Shown: positions 22,820-34,331 of the stretch, piece after piece
How positions within the stretch are numbered: the stretch's first letter is position 1
Layout of the letters: every line of letters starts with the position of its first letter
DNA from: Apiospora phragmitis
Lineage: Eukaryota; Ascomycota; Sordariomycetes; Amphisphaeriales; Apiosporaceae
Assembly: GCA_038363925.1 (NCBI GenBank)
Contig: JAQQWL010000004.1
Span: 1,984,001-2,048,000 of the forward strand
Length of the DNA: 64,000 nucleotides
Reading direction: 5' to 3'
Notes under the pieces: generated by a model
What the model was told of the DNA's origin: nothing
Database searches by the model: none
Seen by the model: the letters and a program-made list of their open reading frames with translations, nothing else
Made by a program: the position numbers and the translations under genes

Positions 22820-24365
22820 GCCTAAGCCAATCATGTCAAGGCATGATCTGGTCATTGCAATGTCTGGCAGGGCTCAGGCTAGGGCCTAGGATATCCAAGC
22901 TCTGCTTGCTCTCAGGAGTTCTCAATCGTTACCCGAAATGTTTGAGGAGAGCGACCGCTTTGGAGCTTACCATCTCTACTGGCCCTTTGGAACCGGGCTA
23001 CTGCTCGTATCAACCAAAGATAGGGATCGTTAAATGATGGCATGCTATGAACATGACGTTGGTCCTAGCTCACACTTAGGATGGATGTGTTCTGAGGATT
23101 GCTCAGCCCGAGGTTGCCAAAAAATATTGAAGGAAATTGCAGCGAGCTAGACTCTTTGCATGAAGGTACGCCATGTTTTTTTTACCCGGGCGCCAGCATC
23201 AGCTAGATAATGCTGAGCAGGGATATTGCCTCAGCGTGCTGTGTGCGATTATAGCCAGGGAAGCGTGTGCTTAGGAGAGATAATTTGGAAAGGAGTTTGC
23301 GTACCCTTGGACTTGGGCTTCACGAATTATCTACTGAGAAAAAGAACCAAAACCCCCTGAAAGGGACAACTAATGTTACATCATGATACCCCTTTTCTTC
23401 TTGCTTTTCGTTGTGACATGACGTTTCGGAAAATGGAGAAATGAAATTATCGACTGGATTCGCCTGTTGGCCGGGGATCGCGTTACAAATAAAAGGTAAG
23501 GAGTCTACTCCCTTGAAGCTATAACTTGAACAACGGCATAGTGTGTTCTAGAGGGCATTCTTGAGAGGGCAGACACGAATACGGCCGTCTCCCACCCGTT
23601 TGGTAGCGTTTTGACGTTAATCAAGGCGGAACTGAAAGCTCAGTAGATAGGGTATTATAGTAGCATCTTATCATTAAATGGAATTCACTTGTCCCCGTCT
23701 ATTGTCGATAGCCTTGTAACTCTGAACAATAGGATTTAACGTACATGTGCACCCCACCCCCTTTTTTGAGCCCCTTGGAATTCGCGCCGTGGTGTAGTAC
23801 CAATATGCTCTAGATTGATATCATTATACTTAATATCAATACATATATTTCCGAGGTTCGTTCTCCGTTAGATACATGTCTTGCCTAATGGGAACATTTG
23901 ATCACCCAGGATGCCCGTCTAGGGCGGGAATGGACTGGATGGCAAACTGGCCAAGAAATAGCTACACAAGCAGCTAGCCCCCCAAGATTTTACTCTGTGC
24001 CTCTAATCAAAAAGTTCAGGGCCACATCACATACAGCCAAATACAGTGTTATGTTCTACTGTTTAAAACATGTGCTCTTCGGATTGGATGAAGGTTAAGT
24101 AGTGCATGTGTGTCACCATCAAGAACACACCTAGGGTGATATCCACGTAGCCGCGGGAAGATGTGACTATGGCCACATCTCCATCCTCCGATATAACCAA
24201 TCGTACAGAGGCATGGATCAATTTCGACTTGTATCGTGATGCCATTCCTGGGAGAGCCCTGGAAAGGGCCTTATAATCGCCGAAGCCGATAAGCAGCGCA
24301 ATGCCTTCCTCTAACCCCTGGATTTAGATTCATACACATGTTCGTAAAAAGAAGCCCGCCTATCT
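22820..24365. other. Convergent intergenic region
   Basis: About 1.5 kb between two converging genes. It has no convincing ORF and no obvious repeat, and several AT-rich patches. I see no RNA gene. Confidence 0.5.
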
Positions 24366-25195
24366 TCATACCCCATCCAAAACTACCCAGGCTTCCGTAG
24401 ATGGTGTGATGGCTTCTTCAACGGAGACTGTATCTGCAGTGGTGCTGGAACCATGGGGCACTAGAAAAGGAATAAAAGACCAATCCTCCCCATCCTCTTC
24501 GTCGCCAAAACGGTAATCTTCCAGCGAAAATGGGTTCTCCGATAGAGCGAGTCTTCCACTGATTCGTATATGACGTGCAATGGAGGCCCCGGGCTGTACA
24601 TCCGTGCGCTGTTTTTGCCCCTTTTCTGCTTCCGCCTGGACAGGCTCACGGCATAGACGGGCTCGTCATGGACTATGGCATTCAGGTTGAAATGGGAACC
24701 CCGGTTCCCTTCATCGGCATCGTCGTCATAGAGCAGGCCGAGGCGATACAGGTCGGCGTCGTTCTCCACCACATCATCCGACGACACGAACCCCCCTCCT
24801 ACGGCAGGGCCGCGAAACGCCTCTTGGTGCTCCAAGCGAGGCGTGAACTTGTTGTTCTTGTTGTTGTTGTCCCGGCAGCCGTCCCCCGGCAGCGGCACGT
24901 CGCTGCACGCGAGGGAGAGGCCGTCGTCGTCGCCGATGCAGCACCGTCGTCCGTACCGGCGCTGGGGGCCGCGACTCGTGCCCTTCCGCTGCCGGCTGGT
25001 CTGGTTTGCCTGGTTGCTGCTGCTGAGGCGGGACAGGTCGCGCTTGTTGTTTGGGTGGGTGCAGCAGTATCCCTCGTTCTCGGCGTCGAAGAGGCTTAGG
25101 TCGATCTTCATGCTCTTCACGGCGGCGGGGCTGAGGGACGGGCCTGGCCGTTTGAGTTGTGGCTTGTTAAGGGGCTTTTTGGTAATGCCAGACAT
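24366..25195 (-). CDS. Unknown soluble protein with acidic C-terminus (frame broken once)
   Basis: The ATG at 25195 opens MSGITKKPLNKPQLKRPGPS and then MKIDLSLFDAENEGYCC. A basic, Asn/Gln-rich low-complexity middle follows, and then a more ordered part: DADLYRLGLLYDDD, HFNLNAIVHDEPVYAVSL. In that frame the end becomes basic and unlike the rest. One base missing near 24541-24547 restores an acidic, well-composed tail (SENPFSLEDYRFGDEEDGED; PSTEAWVVLDGV) that stops at 24366. The corrected length is 276 residues. No domain is recognised. The LYRLGLLYDDD and HDEPVY segments look conserved-type and would be the part to search with. A nuclear or cytosolic regulatory role is possible but unsupported. 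Confidence 0.6.
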
Positions 25196-27194
25196 GATGC
25201 AGGGCAAACTTTGTGTAGGCTCCGTGGACTAAAGGCGCAAGCAAGTATTGATATTCGGTCGAGTCAATGGGACTTTGTAATGTGTGTCACCCGGTGCAGT
25301 ACAGGGGCGGTATACTTGTCATGTGTATGCCTTGGTATGGAGAGAAATCCGTAAAGGTCTTGGGGGGTTTACATGTGTGAGGGAAGAAGGTTCTTATATC
25401 AGCAGGTCCCCATGTCTCGACACCCCAAATCTCGGTTGGACTGGACCCTTTATTCCATCGACATGTAACTAAGCTTATGTCGAAGAGTCACCAGCAGCGT
25501 GATGATGCATCTTGAGATTGGTGTAAGAGCATGTGGTAAATGGATATCATTGGCTCGCCACCAGCCAACTCCCCGGGCAAATGACTCACCTGGTCGAGGT
25601 CTGGTGGCACAGTTGTTACAGCTCCTCAAGGCAGCTAATGCTGCCTAGCAGCTCTAGTGTACAAGTCGATGTAATCATGGAAATCTGATATCTGATCTCT
25701 GAGACGGGCAGGGGAGGAGTCATACAGATTATATTTAGCCATTCATCCTCCTGTTCGGGATGCTCTGGGGAGTTGATTGCCTTTGAAGATGTGAGCACTT
25801 GGCAGGCAGACAGCGTGACAGTCGTACAACTGGAGATAGGAGTAGGCGGCGGCCCCACGTACAGGGAAGCCCCTGCCTAGAACAAATAACGTTTAAGTGC
25901 TAATCTCAGCGACTTCCCCAGATCATGCCTTGCCAATTCGTTCAAGAGTTGTGCGAAATTGATGTTCCGCATCACGAAAAGCAGCGTAAACTCTCAGCGT
26001 CGCAATCCGAGCTTTTAGCTTTCTTCTGATGCATACGGACCGTTGCCGTATCCCAGAGTTGAAGGGATAAACAATTCACCTCCAATTGGATTGGTCACAG
26101 GGCTCGATTTGACTCTGATGTTCCAACCGCAGACGATACGACACCCGATTTTGCCATGATTAGAACGCGTAGTGCCGTGACCGCCGAGTTAGTTCGCAAC
26201 TGCTTGTTCACTTTGGGCAACGAAGCACCATCAAGTCATGCCATGTGCTTCTTATCTGTTGGCACTTTGATCACATCAGTGCTCCGCCAGCGCAGAGCCT
26301 CAGGGCCTCAGGCCTTTGGCAGCACCGAGGCATACTAAATAGGAAATAGGTGCGTAACCTAAATATATGATTAATCAAAGCCAACTACGGGTCACTCCGT
26401 TCGTCTCTAGCAAGCTTTCGACCAGGGACCGCCCAAGATATACTATGCCGGAAGTCGACTACATGCTGTATATGCCGGGACATGACTTAAAGAGACCAAA
26501 AAAACATCCTTACGACAGCCCATATGTCACTCCTGCAGGGGTGGCCCTTATCTTGATATGGCGATACTACGGCTGATCCATTCCCATTGCAACATGACAG
26601 ACCAGGCACCAGGCTCCTGCTCGTCTCTTCTTCAGCCCCTAAAGTTGCGATGAAATGCAATGATGTTGCGATCTGATGCACATATACTGATAGTGCCACC
26701 ATGCGGTACCGCAAGCCGGGGTGTATGGTGTGGCGTGCCACAGCAGCGGAACGGCAGACCGACAGGCACATTGATTGCACTTATGCAAGGATAGACACTG
26801 CACCCGTTTACTGTGAAGTCGACATGCAGTCTTAAGTAACTCCCCGAAAAGGAAGGTGCGACCCAGCAAGCCGTCGCAACCGGAGACCCGATTGGCGACG
26901 ATCGGTTTAGGCGGGTCTTTCTCATCTCGGCTCTTTGCCTAGATCCACGGCCATTGAATCAATCCTCTGCGAGTTGCCTCACTCGGCCAAGGCCAGATCG
27001 GGGCGGGGAAGGAGATAGGTATGTAGAGTAAAGGGTAGGTGTGTGGCCCTTCCCTTGGTATTTGCTGTTTGTATATATATTGCCCGGCTCTTTCCTGTCG
27101 CGTGCTTTCGTTCCCTTTTCCCTCACTCTCTCCCCAGGCCTCCTCTGAAGACCGCTCTTCTTTTCGTTGGCCTTCCTTTCAAACCTCGGGCACC
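25196..27194. other. Intergenic region
   Basis: About 2 kb between divergently transcribed genes. There are only short, overlapping open frames. CT-rich sequence appears just before the peptidase start (about 27080-27150), as expected for a fungal leader. Confidence 0.5.
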
Positions 27195-29069
27195 ATGAGA
27201 CTCCCCTTCTCGGTCTCGGCAGTACTGCTGCTAGCCCCTCTGGCTCCTGTGCTTGCCCTCCGCCACACCAGTGGTATGCAAGTTGGGCCTATCGATTTCA
27301 GCCTTCTACAGGATACCGACCTGCTCGGCATGAATGGGACCAACGGCTGGGGAACTTTCGATCAGCAGTTGGATCACGCGGATCCCAGCAAGGGCACCTT
27401 TGAGCAGAGGTCAGGATCCTTCACACCCGCTCCGCTTATGACAGCCGTGGAACTAACAAGACTCCTTAAAGATTCTGGTATGGAACTCAGTTCTGGAAGG
27501 GCCCGGGGTCGCCTATCATCCTGACTACCCCGGGTGAACAGTCGGCTGATGTAAGTACATGGCAATACATGAACTTTCACTATCACTCCTGCTGGGTTCG
27601 CAAGACCTCTGGTACCCCTCAATACTAATAAGCTCACTAGGGCTTCAACGTAACTTACACCACCGAGAAGCGGTTGAGTGGCCTCATGGCCAAGAAGATG
27701 GGTGCCGCTGTCATTGTTTTGGAGCATCGCTACTGGGGCGGAAGCAGTCCCTTTAAGGAGCTTACTGTCCAGAATCTGCAGTATCTTACACTGGACAACG
27801 CTCTGAAGGACCTGACATACTTCGCCAAGAACTTCGACCCGCCCTTCGACAAGAGTGGCGAGAGTCACCCCGCCAAGGCACCTTGGGTCTTCACCGGAGG
27901 TTCGTACTCGGGTGCCCTGGCTGGCTGGCTAGAGAGACTGGAGCCGGGCACGTACTGGGCCTACTATGGCACCAGCGGCGTGGTCGAGGCGCTGAGCGAC
28001 TTTTACACCTACTACTCGCCCGCCATGGAAGCGGCGCCAAAGAACTGCACCAAGGACCTGACCGCTGTGATCGACCACATTGACGAGATCTTATTCCATG
28101 GCCTCCCAGAAGAGAAGCAAGCGCTCAAGGACAGGTTCAAGCTTGGCGACCTTGGCGACAAGGACTTCGGCGCTGCTTTGCTGAACGGGCCTGCAACGTG
28201 GCAAGGCACCCAGTTCTACACGCTGGAGCAGGACGGTGTTGTTAGGTTCTTCCAGTTCTGCGACTACATCGAGAACGTATTTCCCAATGCGACTCAAAAT
28301 GCGACCCATGTTTCGAATGAAAACGGCGTTGGCATAGAGAAGGCATTGGACGGATATGTCAAGTGGTGGCTAGAGGTGTATTTCCCTGGTAGTAAGTTTT
28401 TTTGGGGCTCTCTCAACGATTACAAGACTTCATGTAAGCTAACAACAGCTTTACAGCATGTGAAAGCTATGGGCTGGACGGATTCAACGGCACCTACAAT
28501 ACTGAGTGCTTCAAGTACGAGAAGGAAGACAACCTGCTGTACAAGGACACCCGAGTCGACAATGTCTCAGGCCGCACGTGGATGTGGATGCTGTGCAACG
28601 AGCCTTTCGAGTGGTGGCAGACAGGGGCCCCCTTCGGAATGCCCTCGTTCGTCTCGCGCAAGGTGGACGTGGACTACTTCCGCCAACAGTGCTACTACAT
28701 GTTCCCTCCTTCTGAGGGCGGATACGGCATTCTCAAGGGCAAGACGATCGAGATGCTGAACAACAGGACCGACGGGTGGTTCCATACCGACACCAAGCGC
28801 CTCATGTACGCCAATGGCCAGTACGACCCCTGGCTGGACGTCACCGTCAGCTCCCACATCACGCGGCCCGGCGGCCCCGTCGAGAGCACGAAGGAGCTCC
28901 CGTCCGGGTGATTCCGGACGGCAACCATTGCAGCGACTTGTACGGTCAGAACTGGGATGTGAATGCCGAGGTCAAGGCCATCGCGGACGCGGAGGTGTAC
29001 CAGATGTCCTGCTGGGTCGACGAGTTTTACAAGCAGAAGAGCAAGCGAGAGGTGCCTTTTGTCTCTTAG
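27195..29069 (+). CDS. Secreted S28-family serine peptidase (prolyl-type), frame broken once
   Basis: Predicted extracellular or vacuolar peptidase of family S28, which includes lysosomal Pro-X carboxypeptidase and the Aspergillus prolyl endoprotease. Exons are 27195-27409, 27472-27550, 27641-28391 and 28457-29069. A signal peptide (MRLPFSVSAVLLLAPLAPVL) opens the protein. GTFDQQLDH marks the start of the mature domain, and VIVLEHRYWGGSSP is the family oxyanion region. The nucleophile is Ser186 in GGSYSGALAGW, the acid is Asp in YANGQYDPW, and the base is His in PDGNHCSDLYG. Several Asn-X-Thr sites are present. One G is missing near 28895, so the annotated frame stops early (KELPSG) while the His-containing end lies in the next frame. 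Corrected length is about 552 residues. The first donor is GTCAGG, weaker than the others. Confidence 0.9.
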
Positions 29070-29528
29070 ATGCTGCCGCTGCGGCTAGAGTCGCACTTTG
29101 ATAGACAAGTACCTAATGTGTATACCCTACCTAGGTAAACATAATGACTAATAAAGTGTATCCACCTACTTACTTGCTGAATTTGATTCAGTTTCGATGC
29201 TTGCTATCGTGTATCGTTGCACATTCTCAGGTGTATCTTCTGACCCACGGAGACGATGAAGAAATAGGCCTCTTCGTGGCCGTATCAAGCCAACACATCC
29301 ACTGTACAGTAAACCAACGGGGAAACGTGGCATATGTATTACCCGTTTTATATCCTCCCGCCGGGTGGCACGCAGATTTCAACATCATACACGGTTCCCC
29401 CGGTACCACCCGGGGCGCTGAATAATACCTAACCACAAACAATGCAATATACTCGCGGCTTATGGTACGCCAGCTTGAAATCCTAAGCAATGCAGTAGCG
29501 CGCAGCCTACCGACCTACACATAAGAAA
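29070..29528. other. Convergent intergenic region
   Basis: About 0.46 kb between converging genes, holding two 3' UTRs. Nothing else is recognised. Confidence 0.5.
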
Positions 29529-30367
29529 TTATAGTCTTACCGCAGTAGGTATCAATCCAAATCCTAACCCTTTGATCCTCACCTCCGTAACGTCCACCCA
29601 CTCCAACAACCTGGGATTTTCGCCGAGGACCCAGTTCCCCTTCCTGACGAACTCTTCGTCGGGTTTCTCGCCATAAACACCATTATCAGTCTTTCGCCAT
29701 ACGTGTAGCCGCTTGTCCCTGAGGTCCGTCTCCAAATCGCCCCAGCACCACCACATCGTCCCCATGTAGCCGCGGTTGATGCCGAGCTCGGACTCCTCCC
29801 GGGCACGAGACCCTCCCTGCTGGAGCGTTCGCTCCGGTCGGCATGCTGGAAGATGCGCTCCCAGTTCAGGGTGTGCGTGACCGTGGCTACTGCTGCTGCT
29901 GCTGATCGTCCTCCCTGTTCCTCCTCCTCCTCGCCAGCGGCGGCGGGGGCCGGTGCGGGTACGGTGACGAACCGAATTCCGCGCTCTAGGAGGTCTTCAG
30001 ATTGGCCTTTTGCACCGCTCGTTGGTGCGGAAGTAGCCCAGCGAGATATCCTCGTTTTATCGCCCGACGTGCTCCGGAGCAGACCGAAACCGCCGCGGGC
30101 GAAGATGTTGATCCCGCCCTCGTAGCCCGGTTCCGTCACCTCGCAGATGTTACGGTGCGTAGCGAACGTGAGCGGCCTTCTTCCTCTTCCGGCATCATCG
30201 CCCTCGGCGCCGGCGCCGACGTCGACAGATGGCGCCAAGGACAGGGTGAGGGTCAGCCGCAGCGCCGCGTCCGGGTTGCTGCGGAAGAGGGTGGGGGAGG
30301 CCGAGAGTCTTACGTTGATTTGGGCCTTTCGCTCCGAGGGGTTGGGTTTGCGGCTGATGAAAACCAT
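29529..30367 (-). CDS. Conserved fungal protein of unknown function (frame broken three times)
   Basis: The start at 30367 gives MVFISRKPNPSERKAQINVR, preceded by a GT repeat in the leader. Recognisable segments are RPLTFATHRNICEV, INIFARGGFGLLRSTS, EDISLGYFRTNERCKRP, LLERGIRFVTVPAPAP, VTHTLNWERIFQ and INRGYMGTMWWCWGDLE, then NWVLGENPRLLEWVDVTEV. The order (threonine-Phe-Ala strand, ARG-FG loop, Leu-Thr-Trp-Glu-Arg, GY-GT-WWCWG, LGENP-LLEW) matches a common filamentous-fungal hypothetical family that I know only as uncharacterised. The pieces switch frame at a T run at 30055-30058 (one base missing), near 30000 (one base extra) and near 29800 (one base missing). With these corrected the length is a multiple of three, about 279 residues. 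The very C-terminus after VTEVRIKGLGF is uncertain. No signal peptide or membrane segment is seen. Confidence 0.7.
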
Positions 30368-30400
30368 GATGTTCGCGTATTGGACGCCGATTAATAATTT

Positions 30401-30422
30401 GTGTGTGTGTGTGTGTGTGTGT
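30401..30422. repeat. (GT)11 microsatellite
   Basis: Eleven GT units lie about 35 bases upstream of the start codon of the minus-strand gene, so probably in its 5' leader or promoter. The rest of the spacer up to 30852 holds nothing recognisable. Confidence 0.95.
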
Positions 30423-30852
30423 TGGCGTGGAATGGAAAGATCGAAGGAGCAGGCCAAGCTTTTGTTAGGCAGCCGCTGAAAAAGGGGCGATCAACCCCGC
30501 CATAAAATTATTGTTTTTAGTACTTAAGCAGCTACAGGTGATTTATTTGGCCCTCCCCTGAACAATAATTGACAGAGTTGATTTTTGTCCGTATTTCAGT
30601 AGGAGGATTCGGACCGTCCCGGAGTTGTCTACATGTCATCTTGGCGACTACGCCGCAACGGCACAGGCACTATCTGCATCAAATACATATTTCCCTTGGA
30701 GGGAGCGGCACACTTTCTATGGTCAAGCACTACTACATCTTTGGATTGAGAATGGACAAGTACTACCCAGTAGAGGAAAATGAGGAAAATGAGATTAGAA
30801 AACAATATTGAGTATAAGAACTAGGTAGTGGGAAAATCCTACTCTGCTCACC

Positions 30853-31450
30853 ACCCTACCGCCCTCTTTGGTCTGGTGAGTGCAACGAAAAGGGAATGCG
30901 GCCTCTCATACAGGCGATCCAGCAGCAGCTTGCAATGATGAGACAGATGACAAGGGCAGCGGTGATGAGGCCGATAACGAGGCTCTCGGAAACCGTCCCT
31001 GTTCCTGCTGCTGCTGAGACGGTGGTAGCGGCTCGCCAGCAGCGGCGCCGGCGGCAGTTGAAGAATCTTTGAGTTGACGAATCTTATCTGTGTCGGTGAT
31101 GGTACGCGAAACATTAATATTCCGCGCCGATGATGCATTGAGGCTCGGACTCGCTTCGATCGACTCAGAATAGTGACATTGTGATGTCATAGGGACTGCA
31201 ACACGGTCGAGACTAGGACGGACCGAGGTAACAAAAGTAGTTGCAATGCCATCTTGGGCTTCTAGGTATACCGATTGGATGCCGGAGATGTGAAGACGCG
31301 AACACAGAGCCGCGTGGGAGGCGCTCCCGTTGGTCTGAGTGAGGCCGGCCATGAGGCCCGCCGGATTATTCTGATCTTTGACGGAGGATATGATATGCCA
31401 GGGGTTAAAATGAACTGGTGTTTGAGAGCACTGATAAATAATAAGTCCCT
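30853..31450 (-). CDS. Putative single-pass membrane protein (5' end unresolved)
   Basis: The C-terminus is clear: a transmembrane segment (VSESLVIGLITAALVICLII) followed by ASCCWIACMRGR and a short cytosolic tail ending SPDQRGR at a stop at 30853. The upstream frame is different and reads as a polar luminal or extracellular domain (NPAGLMAGLTQTNGSASHAA; SVYLEAQDGIATTFVTSVRP; SLNASSARNINVSRTITDTD) with N-glycosylation sequons. The two join across a Gln/Pro-rich CAG-repeat region near 31000-31020, where a one-base shift is needed. The luminal frame stays open upstream to about 31450 without an ATG in a good context, so an upstream exon with a signal peptide is likely missing from this model. 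Type I topology is inferred. The paired Cys after the membrane segment could be acylated. No family is recognised. Confidence 0.45.
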
Positions 31451-32051
31451 GTGACCTCCGTAGATGAATAAAGGCATTGTTGGATATAACAGGATTTCAG
31501 TAATAGGCTCGTTTCATTCCCAAGGGCCTTCAACAATCTTATCTGACAGTGTGGCCTACAGCAGCGCTGGACCTCCCTATATACATAGAAACTGGGGGAG
31601 GATGATGTTTGAACATCCCACAGTGTTAGTCATGTGTTTTGAGAGTCAGTTTGCCAGCCGTCCGCCATACGAAACTAGTGGTAGGACGAAGAGGACTCAT
31701 AGTAGAGTCACTTCCACGGCGAAACTGAGAGCTCCAGGACGCAGACGATCTTGGGGTTCACCTGTGTCCTTTCCTGGAAATATCTGACCACAGGTCTGGT
31801 TCGAAGATCGTGCGGAGAGTATTCGACTCGGGCTGATGAGCCATTTTCCAACCTCATCACTCATCGAAGGGTACAGAGGTCATACACTAAAGAATACTGC
31901 CCATATGTTATAGTTATGGCTACCTACGTCGCAATAGTAGGTAACTGCATCCACCCAAAGCCCATCATCACCCGAGCGAGCCCTTTCCCAACTCCTATCC
32001 GTCCCCTCACACCCCTTTTCACCGCCACTGCTGTACATATAAGACCACCCG
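31451..32051. other. Intergenic region
   Basis: About 0.6 kb. It may contain the missing first exon of the membrane protein on its right-hand, minus-strand side. No other gene is supported. Confidence 0.35.
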
Positions 32052-32243
32052 TCAGACGCTCATGGCCATCTCCACCTCCGAGTCGGACCTGTTGTCCTCA
32101 CGGCGTACGGTGCAACAGCCGCAGCCTTCAGTGTCTCCGTCCCAGGTCATGAAGGAGCAGCAGACCATAAGGACCATGAGGAAGATGCCGATCACGAAGA
32201 CGAGCATGATGAAGACGACGGCGACGAGGCTGGATTGCTGCAT
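32052..32243 (-). CDS. Putative 63-residue single-pass membrane protein
   Basis: From ATG 32243 (MQQSSLVAVVFIMLVFVIGI) a strongly hydrophobic helix of about 25 residues is followed by CCSFMTWDGDTEGCGCC and a polar tail (RREDNRSDSEVEMAMSV). The layout (short lumenal end, one helix, Cys-rich juxtamembrane part, acidic tail) is coherent for a small membrane protein. The antisense frame reads only as Lys/Met-rich shadow. A start 19 codons earlier is possible. The ORF could also be the last exon of a longer gene, since its upstream context was not resolved. No family is recognised. Confidence 0.35.
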   Translation of the reverse strand: MQQSSLVAVVFIMLVFVIGIFLMVLMVCCSFMTWDGDTEGCGCCTVRREDNRSDSEVEMAMSV

Positions 32244-32769
32244 GGTTCGTATGAGGAGGGGTTGGTCGCAGTCACTGAAGACTTTCCTGCACCCCTTCAA
32301 GATTTCGCAGTGGCCTCGAAATGAAAGAGAAACACCGATGTAGACTCGAATCTAATGGACGAACTGGGAACTCCAGGTGAGAGACTCTAGAAGTGACTGG
32401 GTGAGGTCTCGAGGCCACTGATGATAGAATACAGTGGTTGAGAATGTAGTAGACACAATGATATGAGCTAGACGTATCATTAGAACGTGCAAAGCGTTCA
32501 ACATAAAATATAGGATGGAGGATTGAGTTGATCTTGAGAACCAATAAACTCTCTGCGATTGGCAAAGTCGTGCATCTATAAGTCTAGGGTGACTGAACTG
32601 ACCGCCTCTCAACCGTGTAGTCGTACGGAAACACAAGTTTGCATCACAAAACATTTCAGATACCGATTTCACTATGCACAACGACAGCCTCATTTTCAGC
32701 TAGCTTGATTGCAGGAGCAGGGTTTGTTTATTGATGAAAGAACGGCTTCGTACAGACGGGTAAGGAAAC
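32244..32769. other. Intergenic region
   Basis: About 0.5 kb between two minus-strand genes. It should hold the 3' UTR of the dioxygenase gene and the promoter of the small membrane protein. Nothing specific is seen. Confidence 0.45.
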
Positions 32770-34331
32770 TTAGTAGCTGCAGATGCCTCCAACGTCATCA
32801 TCAATGGTCCAAGTTCCAGCAAGGCCGCTGCGATCATATTAGTAAGTTTCTTTGAAAACAACCGAAAAAGGGGCAGAGGCAGGGGGGCAGGGACAGGGGC
32901 AGGGAAAATAACATACTTCTCGACGACAGGTTCCTCAACGACTTCCGGCTCTTCCGGCTTGCCGGCAAAGAAGTCGCCATCGCCAGTGGACTTGGCCTGG
33001 CGGCTCATCCAGCGCTTCGCCCAAACCTCGACGGCGGGCTCGCCCGTCTCGTCGCGCGCCTGTTTCAGGAAGGGGATCAGGGCCGTGCCACCGGTGCCCT
33101 TGACCTTCTTGTGCTGGGCGTTCTTCGAGGCCGTCGCCAGGTTCTGGGGTCGCCGGGCCGCCTCCGGGCTGCGGCTGCGGCTGCGGGCTCGGTTCTGGCG
33201 CGACGGCAAGATGATGAAGCGCGTGACGATGGCGATGTGGATGTCGCGGAAGTTGCGCAGCATGGTCAGGCACGCATCGTAAGCCAGCCCGAGGGGGCGG
33301 TTGGTCTTGGCGTTGGCCTCGACAAATTCGCGGATGTTGGCAACGGACGTGACGTCTTTCAGGAAGCGCGCGTGGGGGCCGGGCATGTAGCGCCGCATGT
33401 CCTGGATGAAGTTGTGGCTCGGCGCCTTCATGCGGCCCTCGCGCTCGGACTCGGACGCCGGATCCGCCTTCTCGCCGGTCGGCCGGTGCTCGATGCCCAG
33501 CATGATGTCGAAGAACTGGATGAGCGAGCTCTGGGCATTGCTGGGGCCCGAGTATTGCACGTATTCGGACTTGCCGGAGCCGTCGTCCCAGATGACGCCG
33601 TACGGAAGCCCGGCCTCCTGCATGTTCTTGCTGCCGGCCAGGAAGGTGCGGATGCGGCGGTAGAAGAACCCTGGGTCGCAGCTCTCATGCATCCGGTGCA
33701 GCAGTTCGCCCAGGTCGTCCAGGCGCTCGGCAAACCCGCGCAGGCAACGTGTCACGGTTTCTGCGTCGTTTTGGCGAGCGGCGGCGACGGCGGTAAGCAT
33801 GAGGGGGATGATGGGTCCTCCGCGGGCTTCGATGGCGACGGAGACCAGGTAGAACCAGGACTCGTCCAGAGCGCCGGTGAAGGTGACCAGCGAGGCCAGG
33901 TTGTCCAAGTCATCGATGTCCTCGCCCATGAAGAGCGGCTTGAAGTTCCACAGTACCGACGCGGAGTAGGTCGAGACCGGGGGTACCTCAAGCCTCTTGC
34001 AGACATCCAGCAGCGGCACGGAGATGCTCGGCGGCACACGGCCCAGGGGAGCGTCGCCACCCCAGATGTAGCCGTGAGCAAAGAAGGTGAGGAGCACGTA
34101 GGCTCTCCGCCATTCTGCGTCGTGTTCCAGACCGACGGTGGAGAGCACGGGAAGACGGTCAATGACTCCTCTCAGACGCTTGCTGAGGATGAGGTGCTGC
34201 AAGTTGGCCGCAATGGACTCCCACTTGTTGTAGTAGGGGTCCGGCAGTCTCGTCAAGGGCAGGACATCCGGCAGGAAGCCATGGGTGGGCGAGATGCCAT
34301 AGTCAGCCAGGACGGGAAGGGGAGGAAGCAT
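32770..34331 (-). CDS. IDO: Indoleamine 2,3-dioxygenase
   Basis: Heme dioxygenase that opens the indole ring of tryptophan to N-formylkynurenine, the first step of the kynurenine route to NAD. The start at 34331 gives MLPPLPVLADYGISPTHGFL. Exon 1 is 32917-34331, the 89-nt intron 32828-32916 has a GTATGT donor and CGCAG acceptor, and exon 2 (32770-32827) supplies the typical end NGLAGTWTIDDDVGGICSY. The protein is 490 residues. Family features include WFYLVSVAIEARGGPIIPLM, HESCDPGFFYRRIRTFLAGS, DMRRYMPGPHARFL and the proximal heme ligand His365 in RDIHIAIVTRFI. A Ser/Arg-rich insertion (QNRARSRSRSPEAARRPQN) follows the heme-ligand helix. Reading on through the intron gives a false 543-residue ORF. 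No frame break is seen. Fungi often have several paralogues, so which physiological role this copy has is not decided. Confidence 0.95.

Noticed and set aside
22085..22855. 256-codon Arg/Pro/Ala-rich minus-strand ORF
   Set aside because: Complement of the GC-rich coiled-coil coding exon; low complexity and no conserved pattern.
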